Position numbers and translations under genes: made by a program. 64,000 nt of DNA from Streptomyces cacaoi (GTDB lineage Bacteria > Actinomycetota > Actinomycetes > Streptomycetales > Streptomycetaceae): NCBI RefSeq assembly GCF_006539165.1, contig NZ_BJMM01000003.1, forward strand, positions 434,001 through 498,000, written 5' to 3'. Below, piece by piece: positions 1 to 9,107 of this stretch. The first letter of the stretch is position 1, and the number at the start of each line of letters is the position of its first letter. The notes under the pieces were generated by a model, which had not been told where the DNA came from, did not search any database, and saw only the letters and a program-made list of their open reading frames with translations.

Positions 1-1105
1 ACCCGGCCGCGACCGTCGCCGTCCACGCCACGAGCGAGCCGAGGATCGTACGCCGCGCCCCGTACCGGTCCGCCAGCCGTCCCAGGAGCAGCGCCCCGGC
101 AACCGCGAGCACCTGCACCAGCAGGACGGCGCCGATCAGCGTCGTCTGATCCAGCCCCAGGGCCTTCGAACCGAACACCGACGCCTGTGTGATGACCGTC
201 TGGACACCGTCGTTGTAGAGCAGATACGCCACCAGGAACAGCAGCGTCAGCGGATAGCGCCGCAACTCCCGCAGTGTCGTGGTCAACTGCCGGAATCCCT
301 CGGTCACCCGCATCGGGGCCGCGGCGTCCCGCGCCGCCGCTCCCGCCACCGGCCGCTCCCGCAGCCGCAGCAGCGGCACGACGGTGAACAGCCCCCACCA
401 CAGCCCGGCTCCCGCCAGGCAGATGCGCACAGCTGTGCCCTGGGTCAGCCCCAGCGCGTCGTGCCCCAGGAACAGCCCGAGATCGACGACGAGCACCAGC
501 GCGCCCGCGGCGTATCCGGCGGCCCAGCCGCGTGAGGAGACCGCGTCGCGCTCCTCGGGGCCGGCGATCTGCGGCAGGAACGCGTTGTACAGCACGGAGG
601 AGACGGCGAAGGACACGTTCGCGACGATCAGCAGCGCCCCGCCCAGCAGATAGCGGTCGCCGTCGAGGAAGAACATGCCCGTGGTCGCCGCCGCGCCCAG
701 GTAGGCGGCGGCGCCCAGCAGCGGCTTCTTGCGCCCCGTGCGGTCCGCCACCGCCGCCGCCAGCGGCATCACCAGGACCGACAGCAGCACCGAGGCCGAG
801 ACCGCGTACGGGAAGAACGAGCCCGCGCGCACCGGGATGCCCAGCGGGTGCACATAGCCGTCCGGCCCGGCCGCCGCCTCCGTCACCTGCGTCAGATACG
901 GCCCGAGGAAGACCGTGAGGACGCTGGTCGCGAACACCGAGTTCGCCCAGTCGTAGACGTACCAGCCGCGCTGCTCCCGGCGCCGCTCCCGCCTCTCCGC
1001 CGCCTCGGCCTCCGGCGAACTCCCGCTGCCCCCGGCGCTGTTCGCGGGCTCCGTGCCCGTCCCCTCCGGGGGTTCCGCGGGCCCTTCCCGTGCCACCGTG
1101 TCCAT
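1..1105 (-). CDS. MFS transporter, UMF1/Atg22-like family (3' end cut by window edge)
   Basis: Multi-pass membrane transporter of the major facilitator superfamily, probably exporting or importing small metabolites; substrate unknown. The protein starts at the ATG at 1105-1103. After a charged, low-complexity cytoplasmic N-terminus of about 50 residues it has the segment RGWYVYDWANSVFATSV, typical of the UMF1 (Atg22-like) branch. An MFS loop motif (VADRTGRKKPLLG) follows the next hydrophobic segments. The reading frame is still open at base 1, so the C-terminal helices lie outside the window. A GGAGG-like sequence lies about 14 bases upstream of the start. It is divergent from the hydrolase that starts at 1277. 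Family assignment rests on the N-terminal half only. Confidence 0.8.
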   Translation of the reverse strand, partial: MDTVAREGPAEPPEGTGTEPANSAGGSGSSPEAEAAERRERRREQRGWYVYDWANSVFATSVLTVFLGPYLTQVTEAAAGPDGYVHPLGIPVRAGSFFPYAVSASVLLSVLVMPLAAAVADRTGRKKPLLGAAAYLGAAATTGMFFLDGDRYLLGGALLIVANVSFAVSSVLYNAFLPQIAGPEERDAVSSRGWAAGYAAGALVLVVDLGLFLGHDALGLTQGTAVRICLAGAGLWWGLFTVVPLLRLRERPVAGAAARDAAAPMRVTEGFRQLTTTLRELRRYPLTLLFLVAYLLYNDGVQTVITQASVFGSKALGLDQTTLIGAVLLVQVLAVAGALLLGRLADRYGARRTILGSLVAWTATVAAG

Positions 1106-1276
1106 CCCCGTGCCCGTCCTCCCCGTGCCGGCCGACCGGCCCTGAACGATCTTCGAAAGCGTTCCGGGGAGACTACCGTCCGGCCGGTACGACATCCCGA
1201 AAACCCGGATGCGCGGCGGCCGTCCGGCTGGCAGGCTGACGCGGTCCCGCCCGTCCCGCCGCCGAGGAGCCCGCCG

Positions 1277-2116
1277 ATGTCCACCAGTTCCGCCGGATGG
1301 GCCGGCCCGCTCGGCGCCGCGGGCGAGGAGCGGTTCGTGACCGTCGACGGGCGGCGCATCGCCTACCTCGACTCCGCGGGCCCCGGGCCCGTACTCCTCG
1401 CGCTGCACGGGCACTTCGGCCGCGGCCGGATCTTCGCGCCGCTCGCCCGGGCCCTCGCCGGGCGCTACCGCGTCCTCGCGCCGGACCAGCGCGCACACGG
1501 CCTGTCCGACCCGGCCGACGACCTCACGCCCGCCGCCTACGCGGACGAGGCCGCCCGCTTCCTCTCCGCGCTGGGCATCGACAGCGCCGCCGTGCTCGGC
1601 CACTCCATGGGCGGCGCCGTCGCGTTCGTCCTGGCGGCCCGGCACCCCGAGCGCGTCGACGCCCTGCTCGTCGCCGACATGACGGTGCTCAACCGGCAGC
1701 CCGAGGTCCAGCCGGTGCTCGACTGCTCCGGCTGGCCGCGGCGCGCCCCCACCCTCGCCGCGCTCCGCTCCGCCATCGAGGCCCACGGCATCCCGGACGC
1801 CTCGTACTTCCTCGACAGCGCCGCGGAATTCGACGACGGCTGGGGCCTGTTGTTCGACACCGACGCCATGATGGCCTCACAGCACGCCTTCGCCGCAGAC
1901 CTCTCCGCGCACTGGACCGCCTCCCGCTGCCCGGCCCTGCTGATGCGCGCCGAACACAGCTTCATGCTCACACCGCACACCGCGCGCACCATGGCCGCCC
2001 GGCGCCCGCGCACCGAACTGCGCGAATTCCCCGGCTGCGGACACTGGCTGTACGAGGACGACCCGGAAGGTTTCGCCGAGGCCGTCGGCGGTTTCCTCGA
2101 CCGCACACCCGGCTGA
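1277..2116 (+). CDS. Alpha/beta hydrolase
   Basis: A 279-residue cytoplasmic hydrolase of the alpha/beta fold; substrate unknown (ester, lactone or epoxide are all possible). The nucleophile elbow GHSMGG places the catalytic serine at residue 110, the oxyanion motif LHGH lies at 43-46, and the C-terminal GCGHWLYED supplies the catalytic histidine. The ATG at 1277 is chosen because GAGGAG lies 8-14 bases upstream and the fold begins shortly after; the open frame extends further upstream but has no homology-like content there. It is transcribed away from the MFS transporter and converges on the glycerophosphodiesterase gene. No signal peptide is seen. Confidence 0.85.
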   Translation: MSTSSAGWAGPLGAAGEERFVTVDGRRIAYLDSAGPGPVLLALHGHFGRGRIFAPLARALAGRYRVLAPDQRAHGLSDPADDLTPAAYADEAARFLSALGIDSAAVLGHSMGGAVAFVLAARHPERVDALLVADMTVLNRQPEVQPVLDCSGWPRRAPTLAALRSAIEAHGIPDASYFLDSAAEFDDGWGLLFDTDAMMASQHAFAADLSAHWTASRCPALLMRAEHSFMLTPHTARTMAARRPRTELREFPGCGHWLYEDDPEGFAEAVGGFLDRTPG

Positions 2117-2149
2117 GCCCGGCCCCGCCGTACAGCGGACGCACCGGCC

Positions 2150-2956
2150 TCAGCCCGTGGGCCAGGCCCCGCGCGCCGTCAGCACGTCCCGCAGCACCTC
2201 CAGGCGGTCCGTCATGATCCCGTCCACGCCCAGCTCCAGCAGTGCCTCCATCCGGGAGCGCTCGTTCACCGTCCACACGTGCACCTGGAGCCCGCGCGCG
2301 TGCGCCGCCCGTACGAACGCGCGGTCCACCACCCGTACTCCGCCCTGCCGTTCGGGCACCTGGACACAGCCCGCGCCCTCCGGGAGCCGCCACGGCATCC
2401 CGAGCGAGCGCAGCCGCAGGCCCACCACGCCGCCGGTGCCCATCGACGTCAACAGCCGTCTGCCGCCCAGCAGCCGAGCCCGCGCGACCCGGCGCTCGTC
2501 GAACGAACCCACGCACACCCGGCCCCACGCCTCGCGTGCGTCCAGGACCTCCAGCAACGGCCGGAGCGCGGACTCCGCCTTGACGTCCACGTTCCAGCGG
2601 ACGCCGGGGAAGGCGCGCAGCAGATCCTCGAAGAGCGGCACCGGTTCGCTGCCGGCCACCCGCGCCCGGCGGACCTCCTGCCAGGACAGCCGGGCGATGG
2701 GACCGCTGCGGTCGGTCGTGCGGTCCAGCGTCGCGTCGTGGAAGGCGACGAGCCGGCCGTCGGCCGTGGTGTGCACATCGGTCTCCATGTAGCGGTAACC
2801 GGCGTCGACGGCGCGGGCGAACGCGGCGTGCGTGTTCTCCGCGCCGTTCGCCGCGCCGCCCCGGTGGGCGAAGGCGAGCGGGCCGCGGTGGGAGAGGAAC
2901 GGGTGCGGTATGCGGGCGGCGCGGGGGGCCGAGCTGATGGGTCGTGGAAACGTCAC
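2150..2956 (-). CDS. Glycerophosphodiester phosphodiesterase
   Basis: A 268-residue GDPD-family enzyme that should hydrolyse glycerophosphodiesters to glycerol-3-phosphate and an alcohol, using a divalent metal in a TIM barrel. The family signature is complete: HRGG at 31-34, EN at 40-41, the metal-binding E58-x-D60, and H73 in the FHD motif. The C-terminal barrel strand carries GVDGIMTDRLEVL, also typical. No convincing signal peptide is present, so a cytoplasmic form is likely. The start used is a GTG at 2956; a start slightly downstream cannot be excluded because the first 25 residues are not conserved. It converges on the alpha/beta hydrolase with a 33-base gap. Confidence 0.88.
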   Translation of the reverse strand: MTFPRPISSAPRAARIPHPFLSHRGPLAFAHRGGAANGAENTHAAFARAVDAGYRYMETDVHTTADGRLVAFHDATLDRTTDRSGPIARLSWQEVRRARVAGSEPVPLFEDLLRAFPGVRWNVDVKAESALRPLLEVLDAREAWGRVCVGSFDERRVARARLLGGRRLLTSMGTGGVVGLRLRSLGMPWRLPEGAGCVQVPERQGGVRVVDRAFVRAAHARGLQVHVWTVNERSRMEALLELGVDGIMTDRLEVLRDVLTARGAWPTG

Positions 2957-3179
2957 CGCCGCAGTATCGCGTGCCTCCTTTTTCCCTCACGCATCACCGG
3001 TTGCGCCCTCGGGCGGTCGCCGGCCGGCCGTGTACAGGCGGCGCCGTACCTCAACCCCTTCGGCCGCGCGTCTGAGGGACGCCACCGACGCGGGCGAACG
3101 CGCCCTTCCTGCACCGACGTTGAGGCCCGCGTCCACTGCCTCTGCCCCTTCTTCCGGCTCGGGCGACGGGCTGTGTCCG

Positions 3180-4067
3180 CTAGCCGTCGCCGATTCTGTC
3201 CAGCTCGGCGAGGTCCTCGTCGGAGAGCGGGAGTCCCGCCCCGGCGACGTTCTCGCGCAGGTGTGCCACCGACGAGGTGCCGGGGATGAGCAGGACGTTC
3301 GGCGACCGCCGCAGCAGCCAGGCCAGGGCGACCGACATCGGCGTCGCGTCCAGCCGGGTGGCCACGGCGGAAAGCGCTGTGGACTGCAACGGGGTGAAGC
3401 CGCCGAGCGGGAAGAAGGGCACGTAGGCGATGCCCTTGCCGGCGAGTTCGTCGATCAGCTCGTCGTCCTGGCGGTGGGCGAGGTTGTACGCGTTCTGCAC
3501 GCACACGATCGGCGCGATCGTCTGTGCCTCGGCGACCTGCTCCGCCGTCGCGTTGCTCACTCCCAGGTGCCGGATCAGGCCCTGCTGCTGGAGTTCGACG
3601 AGGGCCTCGAAGGGTGCGGCGAGCGAGCCGGGCCGGGGGCCTTGAGCGTCGCCGAGCCGGAGGTTGACCACGTCGAGCGCATCGAGGCCGAGGTCCTCCA
3701 GGTTCTCGTGGACGGCGCGGCGCAGGTCCTCGGGCTCCCGGGCAGGCGGCCAGCCACCCTGCTGATCGCGGACCGCGCCGACCTTGGTCACGAGGTGCAG
3801 TGAGGCGGGATAGGGGTGGAGCGCTTCGCGGATCAGCCGGTTGGTGACGCGTGGCCCGTAGGCGCCGGCGGTGTCGATGTGGGTGATCCCGAGGGCGGCG
3901 GCCTCGCGCAGGACGGCGAGCGCGCCGTCGTGGTCGGCGGGCGGGCCCATGACCCCGGGGCCGGCGAGCTGCATGGCGCCGTAGCCGAAGCGGGGGACGG
4001 TCAGATCGCCCAGGGCCCAGGTGCCGCCGGGCAGTGAAGTGGAGGGTGTGTTCTCGGTTTCGCTCAT
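3180..4067 (-). CDS. Aldo/keto reductase
   Basis: A 295-residue NADPH-dependent oxidoreductase of the aldo/keto reductase superfamily. Asp65 and Tyr70 (HIDTAGAYGP) and Lys95 (VTKVG) match three of the four catalytic residues; the usual catalytic His strand reads DVVNLRLGD, with no His, a variant seen in several actinobacterial members. GVSNA and the C-terminal LLIPGTSS cofactor motif are present. It is divergent from a LysR regulator with only 92 bases between the starts, and a 9-3-9 palindrome lies in that gap, so the LysR protein very probably controls it. Substrate unknown. Confidence 0.87.
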   Translation of the reverse strand: MSETENTPSTSLPGGTWALGDLTVPRFGYGAMQLAGPGVMGPPADHDGALAVLREAAALGITHIDTAGAYGPRVTNRLIREALHPYPASLHLVTKVGAVRDQQGGWPPAREPEDLRRAVHENLEDLGLDALDVVNLRLGDAQGPRPGSLAAPFEALVELQQQGLIRHLGVSNATAEQVAEAQTIAPIVCVQNAYNLAHRQDDELIDELAGKGIAYVPFFPLGGFTPLQSTALSAVATRLDATPMSVALAWLLRRSPNVLLIPGTSSVAHLRENVAGAGLPLSDEDLAELDRIGDG

Positions 4068-4122
4068 GCCGCCGATGCTCGCTCGCGGGCGAGCGGCGCA
4101 TCCAATACCGATACGGTGGCCT

Positions 4123-4143
4123 GTGATACCCGGCGGGTATCAC
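4123..4143. promoter_or_regulatory. LysR-type operator between aldo/keto reductase and LysR genes
   Basis: Perfect inverted repeat: left arm GTGATACCC, 3-base centre, right arm GGGTATCAC. Its core ATAC-N7-GTAT fits the T-N11-A architecture of LysR-type binding sites. It ends 16 bases before the LysR start codon, so it would suit autoregulation and control of the divergent reductase gene. Confidence 0.7.
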
Positions 4144-4159
4144 ACGTACGCTGTGGCCC

Positions 4160-5023
4160 ATGGACACCCTGGAGACCCGCGAGCTGAGGTACTTCGTGGC
4201 CGTCGCGGAGGAACTGCACTTCGGCCGCGCCGCCGAACGCCTCGGCATGGCCCAGCCGCCGCTGACCCGGGCGATCCAGCAGCTGGAGCGGCGCCTCGGC
4301 GTCCGGCTGCTGGAACGCGACCGCCGCGGCGTCTCCCTGACCGGCGCCGGAGAGATGCTGCTGCACGAAGGCCGCGCGGCCCTCGACGCGACCACCGCCG
4401 CCGCTCGCCGCACCCGTCGCGCCGGAGACGCCGACGGCCCGGGCGGCCCCCGTAACCGCCTGGTGCTGGCGGTGAAGGCCGGCGCGTCCCACGAGCTGCT
4501 GCACAAGCTCCTCGACGCCTACGCGGCCGAGCCGGACGCCGCCGTGGTCGAGGTGCTGCCGAGCGGCACGTGCGAGCAGGAAGGGATGCTGCGCGACGGC
4601 CGCGCCGATGTGGCGCTCATGCACGCGCCGTTCAACTCCCTCACCGGGTTCGACAGCCAGGAACTGATGACCGAGGGGCAGATCGCCATCCTGCCAGCCT
4701 CGCACCCCCTCGCCGCGCAGAAGACCCTGACCCTGGCCGACGTGAGCGACATCCCCGATCTCCCACTCGCCCGTTGGGCCCGCCACGGCACGTACCCACC
4801 CGGCCCGGGCCCCGAGATCCACGACCAGACGCAGCTGGCCCAACTGATCGCCCTCGGACGCACCGTGGCCGTCTTCCCCGACTCCGCACGCGCCTGGCTG
4901 TGGGCCGAACACACCGCCGTCCCCCTGACCGACGCACCCCCCGTCGTCACCCACATCGCCTGGCCCGCGCACAGCCGCTCCCTCGCCCTCGCCGGACTGA
5001 TCCGCACGGCCACACGGCTGTGA
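4160..5023 (+). CDS. LysR family transcriptional regulator
   Basis: A 287-residue DNA-binding regulator. Residues 1-60 form the classical LysR winged helix-turn-helix (RYFVAVAEELHFGRAAERL followed by QPPLTRAIQQLERRLG), and residues from about 95 on form a periplasmic-binding-protein-like effector domain. It is divergent from the aldo/keto reductase gene with a perfect palindrome between them, the usual layout for a LysR protein that controls its neighbour and itself. The ATG at 4160 is the only start that keeps the whole HTH and stays downstream of the operator. Effector unknown. Confidence 0.9.
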   Translation: MDTLETRELRYFVAVAEELHFGRAAERLGMAQPPLTRAIQQLERRLGVRLLERDRRGVSLTGAGEMLLHEGRAALDATTAAARRTRRAGDADGPGGPRNRLVLAVKAGASHELLHKLLDAYAAEPDAAVVEVLPSGTCEQEGMLRDGRADVALMHAPFNSLTGFDSQELMTEGQIAILPASHPLAAQKTLTLADVSDIPDLPLARWARHGTYPPGPGPEIHDQTQLAQLIALGRTVAVFPDSARAWLWAEHTAVPLTDAPPVVTHIAWPAHSRSLALAGLIRTATRL

Positions 5024-5110
5024 CGGCAGCACGTCGGCTGCGAGCGCGGCATCAGCCGGCTGAATCCCGTCGATGTCGGCCGTGTCGGCGGGGTCCGTGT
5101 GGCGGAGACG

Positions 5111-5803
5111 TCACAACGCCTGTTCGGAAGGGGTACGGCTCCCCTCGTCGCGTCGCCCGTCCCGCTGACCGCCGGGCACGGCGAAGAACCGCAGGAAGAA
5201 CTGCGCCAGCGGGCCGATCGCCAGCGCGTACAGCACCGTCCCGACCCCCGCCGAACCTCCCAGCAGCACCCCGGTGATCAGCACCGCGATCTCGATCCCC
5301 GTACGCACCAGGCGGACCGAGCGGCCGGTGACCGCGTGCAGCCCCGTCATCAACCCGTCCCGCGGCCCCGGGCCGAAGCGGGCGCTGATGTACATCCCCG
5401 TCGCCACGCCGTTCAGCAGCACACCGCCGACCAGCAGCGGCACCCGCACGGCCAGGGCGTGCGGTACGGGCGTCAGCCACAGCGTCGCGTCCATCGCCAG
5501 CCCGATCAGCACGACGTTGGAGACGGTGCCCAGGCCCGGACGCTCCCGCAGTGGCCACCACAGCAGCAGGACCACGGCCCCGGTCGCGATCGTGACCGTT
5601 CCCATCGACAGCCCCGTCAGCCCGGAGACGCCCTGGTGGAAGACGTCCCAGGGGTCCAGTCCCAGTCCCGCCCGCACCATCAGAGCCGAGCTGGCGCCGT
5701 ACAGCAGCAGCCCGACGTAGAGCTGTACGAGCCGTCGGCCGAGGTACCGGCGGGGACTCCCCGCGTCGCTCTCCGAACCAGTCAAGAATCCACCCCGTTT
5801 CAT
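5111..5803 (-). CDS. YczE-type integral membrane protein
   Basis: A membrane protein of about 230 residues with five predicted hydrophobic segments. It contains ALMVRAGLGLDPWDVFHQG near the N-terminus and ISARFGPGPRDGLMTGL in the middle, both hallmarks of the YczE/YyaS family of unknown function. I chose the ATG at 5803 (MKRGGFLTG) because the longer frame to 5860 adds a non-conserved tail. The gene is divergent from a MocR-type regulator. A MocR subgroup (YczR) is known to be genomically linked to yczE-like genes, so the pair is probably a regulator and its target. The transported or sensed compound is unknown. Confidence 0.82.
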   Translation of the reverse strand: MKRGGFLTGSESDAGSPRRYLGRRLVQLYVGLLLYGASSALMVRAGLGLDPWDVFHQGVSGLTGLSMGTVTIATGAVVLLLWWPLRERPGLGTVSNVVLIGLAMDATLWLTPVPHALAVRVPLLVGGVLLNGVATGMYISARFGPGPRDGLMTGLHAVTGRSVRLVRTGIEIAVLITGVLLGGSAGVGTVLYALAIGPLAQFFLRFFAVPGGQRDGRRDEGSRTPSEQAL

Positions 5804-5883
5804 TCCACTTCGCGGACACGTGGCACTCTGGATCCCGGAAGCGGCGGAATCCATGGCCAATCACGGAGAGGTGGCCTGAATCG

Positions 5884-7539
5884 ATGGCGCACTGGACCTC
5901 TGCGGTGGGCGCGACCCACCTCGCGCGGCTCCTCGGCTCCCAACGCGCCGGTGACGCCGGTGATCCCGGGAGCGCCGGGCGCACCGGGAAGGCTGAGAAC
6001 GCCGGGAACGGTGGGAACGGCGGGAGCGCCGAGAAGGTCGGGGACGCCGGGAGCACGGTGTCCGGTGTTCTCGGGCGGCCCGGCCCCCGGGGTGCCGCGG
6101 CGCGCAAGGTGCCCGCCTACCGCGCGCTCGCCGACGGGCTGCGCCTCCTCGTCCTGGAGGGCCGCGTCCCCGTCGGCACCCGGCTGCCCGCCGAGCGCGA
6201 GCTGGCCGCTGTGCTGCGGGTCAGCCGCACCACCGTGGCCGCCGCCTACGAGGCGCTGCGCTCCGACGGCTTCCTCGAATCCCGGCGCGGCGCCGGCAGC
6301 TGGACCACCGTCCCGGCCGGCAACCCGCTGCCCACCCGGGGGCTCGAACCGCTGCCGCCGGACTCCGACGACGCCATGATCGACCTCGGTACCGCGGCAC
6401 TGCCCGCCCCCGAGCCGCACCTCAGCCGGGCCTTCCAGGCGGCGCTCGGCCAACTCCCGCCCTACACGCACACCCACGGGGACTATCCGGCGGGCCTGCC
6501 CGTGCTCCGGCAGGCCATCGCCGACCGCTACACCGCCCAGGGCGTGCCGACGATGCCGCAGCAGATCATGGTCACCACCGGCGCCATGGGCGGAGTCGCC
6601 GCCCTCGCCCGGCTGCTGGCCCCGGCCGGTGAGCGCGTCGCCGTCGAACACCCCTCCTACGCCAACGTCCTCCAGCTCCTGCGGGAGGCCGGTGCCCGCC
6701 TCGTGCCCGTGCCGATGCGGGACGGGCCGGCCGGCTGGGACCTGCCGATGTGGCGGCGTGTGCTGCGCGAGGCCGCGCCCCGGCTCGCCTATGTGGTCGC
6801 CGACTTCCACAACCCCACCGGCGTCCTCGCCGACGAGGAGCAGCGCCGCGAACTCGTCTCCGCTGCCCGCGCCTCGGGCACCGTCCTCATCGCGGACGAG
6901 ACCATGACCGATCTGCCGCTCGGCCCGCCCGGCAGCCAGGAACCGCCGGACACCGCGGGACTGCCGCCCCTGATGGCCTCGTTCGACCCCGGAGGCGGCA
7001 CGGTCGTCACCGTCGGTTCCGTCAGCAAGTCCATCTGGGCCGGTCTGCGCATCGGCTGGGTGCGCGCGGCCCCCGAGGTCATCCGCCGGCTGACCGCCGC
7101 CCGCGCCTACGCCGACCTCGGCAGCCCCGTCGTCGAACAGCTCGCCGTCCACGAACTGATGACGGGCGACGCCTGGGAGCAGGCCCTGTCCGTGCGCCGC
7201 GCCCGCGCGCGGGACAACCGCGACGCCCTCACCGCCGCGCTGCGCGAACGCCTGCCCGACTGGGAGTTCACCGTCCCGCACGGCGGGCTCACCCTGTGGG
7301 TACGCACCGGCGGACTGTCCGGCTCCCGTATCGCCGAGGCCGGCGAACACCTCGGCGTACGCGTCCCCTCCGGCCCCCGCTTCGGCGTCGACGGCGCCTT
7401 CGAGGGCTACGTCCGGCTGCCCTTCACCCTCCACGAGCCCCTCGCCAGGGAGGCCGTCTCCCGGCTCGCGAAGGCCGCCGAACTCGTCCGCTCCGGCAGC
7501 CCCGCGGTGCCCGACCTCCCGCGCTCCTACGTCGCCTGA
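5884..7539 (+). CDS. MocR-type regulator (GntR HTH fused to PLP aminotransferase domain)
   Basis: A 551-residue chimeric regulator. An Ala/Gly-rich N-terminal tail of about 75 residues precedes a GntR winged helix (PAERELAAVLRVSRTTVAAAY). From about residue 160 there is a class I aminotransferase-like domain with the pyridoxal phosphate-binding lysine at residue 382 (SVSKSIWAGLR). Such MocR proteins sense amino or PLP-related ligands and normally do not act as transaminases. GGAGAGG about 12 bases upstream supports the ATG at 5884. The divergent yczE-like gene is the likely target. Its 3' end overlaps the end of the convergent FtsK-like gene by 13 bases. Confidence 0.88.
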   Translation: MAHWTSAVGATHLARLLGSQRAGDAGDPGSAGRTGKAENAGNGGNGGSAEKVGDAGSTVSGVLGRPGPRGAAARKVPAYRALADGLRLLVLEGRVPVGTRLPAERELAAVLRVSRTTVAAAYEALRSDGFLESRRGAGSWTTVPAGNPLPTRGLEPLPPDSDDAMIDLGTAALPAPEPHLSRAFQAALGQLPPYTHTHGDYPAGLPVLRQAIADRYTAQGVPTMPQQIMVTTGAMGGVAALARLLAPAGERVAVEHPSYANVLQLLREAGARLVPVPMRDGPAGWDLPMWRRVLREAAPRLAYVVADFHNPTGVLADEEQRRELVSAARASGTVLIADETMTDLPLGPPGSQEPPDTAGLPPLMASFDPGGGTVVTVGSVSKSIWAGLRIGWVRAAPEVIRRLTAARAYADLGSPVVEQLAVHELMTGDAWEQALSVRRARARDNRDALTAALRERLPDWEFTVPHGGLTLWVRTGGLSGSRIAEAGEHLGVRVPSGPRFGVDGAFEGYVRLPFTLHEPLAREAVSRLAKAAELVRSGSPAVPDLPRSYVA

Positions 7540-9077
7540 CCCGCGCCCGGCGCCCGCACCGGCTCCGGCAACAGCGCCCGGACGGCGGCCCGTTCGCTCT
7601 CCCGCGCCGTCTCGTCCGAGGGGTCCGGGGTGGCCGGCACCTGGAGCCGCAGCACCGGGCCCGTGCCCAGCCGCGCGAACCCCCGGCCGGCCGGTGTCTC
7701 CGGGACCGGTCCCGTCGGCGCCGACGCCCCGAGCACGCTGAAGACCTGCTCCCCGGTCGTGGCCCCCAGGACCACCCTGGCCCGGGGGTACGCCAGCACG
7801 GCGTCCGTCAACTCCTCTGCGGCCTCGAACTGTTCGGCCACCACCACCGTCACCCCGGCCGCCCTGCCGTGCCGCAGCGGCACCCGCAGCAGCTCCTGCG
7901 GATCGGGCCTGCCCTCGGCCCGCGCCAGATGACTCAGCACCGCCGGACGGTCCAGCAGCACCCACAGCGGCGAGCGTGCGTCCTGCGGCACCTCGGCGCC
8001 GTGCTGCCGCGCCCGGCTCGCCGCCAGCAGCCTGCGCTCCGTCTCCCGCACCACCCACTCCAGCGAGGCCAGCGCGCCCGTCAGCGACGACTCCACGCCC
8101 AGCACACCTCGGCGCCCGGCCAGACAGGAGAAGCCGCCGCCCCCGTCCCCGTCCACCACCACGACCTCCCCGCGGCGCAGCGCCTGGAGCGCCACCGACC
8201 GCACCAGCGAACTCGCGCCCGCGCCCGCCGTCCCCACCACCAGCAGGTGCGGCTCCGTCGAGCGCGGCCCGGTGCGCCACACCACCGGCGGGACATCGCA
8301 CAGTTCCCCCGCGCCCCCCGCGCCCCCTGCCTCTCGCGCGTCCCCCGTGAGCACCGGCACCGTCCGCCGTACCGCGGCTCCGTCCGTGAACCCCAGCACC
8401 GTCTCCCCGGGCCCGGTGACGAACGGCTGCGCGGGAATCCCCGTCGGCAGCGGCTCCAGCGCCGTCATCTCCAGCAGATTGCGTTCCTCGTCCCACTCGA
8501 AGCGGTACTCCCGGCCCCGCCCCGCCTTGGCCGCCAGCACCCGCTCGATGCGCAGCCGCTCCCCGGGCTCGCCGTCCGGGAAGAACGCCGGATAGCGCAC
8601 CAGCAGCCGGCTCAGCCGCCCCGCACGGAAGGCGTGGTCCACCACCGCCCGCTCCCAGGTCCCGTCGTAGGCGTACAGCGGTTCACCGGCCGGATCCGCC
8701 TCGCGGGCGAAGTAGGGCACCAGCGCCTCGTACACCGTGTGCAGCCGCTCGACCTCGTCCCCGCCGAGCGTCTCCTCCTGCACCGCCCCGCCCCGCTCCC
8801 TCCCGTACCAGGCGGCCGCCCCCGCCAGGGCCAGCCCCGCCAGCGCCGGCCCGTACGGCAGCAGCCACACCCCGACCCCGCACGCCGCGACGGCGAGCAG
8901 GCCCGGACCCTTGCGCTCCCTCGGGGTACGTGCCCACCACGCCCTGCCCAGCGCCGCCAGTCTGCCCAGGCCCCGGGCCATGACCAGCAGCGGATGCAGG
9001 ACGTCGAGCACTCCGCCGGCTCCCACCCGCACCGCGTCCCGCGCCGACCACCACGACACAGGTGCCCACCGGCTCAC
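7527..9077 (-). CDS. FtsK/TraB-like membrane-anchored P-loop protein with degenerate Walker A
   Basis: A 516-residue protein whose N-terminal 120 residues carry one or two hydrophobic segments (GLLAVAACGVGVWLLPYG) and whose C-terminal half resembles the FtsK/SpoIIIE motor fold. The P-loop reads GTAGAGASS: the conserved Lys is Ala, so ATP hydrolysis is doubtful. A Walker-B-like strand LWVLLD follows. Known relatives pump DNA; this one may be structural or regulatory. The GTG start has GAAGGAG at ideal spacing. It lies 30 bases downstream of a 64-residue membrane protein on the same strand and is probably cotranscribed with it. The family call is by overall layout, so it is moderate. Confidence 0.6.
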   Translation of the reverse strand: MSRWAPVSWWSARDAVRVGAGGVLDVLHPLLVMARGLGRLAALGRAWWARTPRERKGPGLLAVAACGVGVWLLPYGPALAGLALAGAAAWYGRERGGAVQEETLGGDEVERLHTVYEALVPYFAREADPAGEPLYAYDGTWERAVVDHAFRAGRLSRLLVRYPAFFPDGEPGERLRIERVLAAKAGRGREYRFEWDEERNLLEMTALEPLPTGIPAQPFVTGPGETVLGFTDGAAVRRTVPVLTGDAREAGGAGGAGELCDVPPVVWRTGPRSTEPHLLVVGTAGAGASSLVRSVALQALRRGEVVVVDGDGGGGFSCLAGRRGVLGVESSLTGALASLEWVVRETERRLLAASRARQHGAEVPQDARSPLWVLLDRPAVLSHLARAEGRPDPQELLRVPLRHGRAAGVTVVVAEQFEAAEELTDAVLAYPRARVVLGATTGEQVFSVLGASAPTGPVPETPAGRGFARLGTGPVLRLQVPATPDPSDETARESERAAVRALLPEPVRAPGAGQAT

Positions 9078-9107
9078 ATCCGCTCCTTCCGCGCCGGGCC
9101 GTTCCGG

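Noticed and set aside
1150..1175. Symmetry GAACGATCTTC/GAAAGCGTTC between the MFS and hydrolase genes
   Set aside because: Only the outer five bases of each arm match well; too weak to call an operator.
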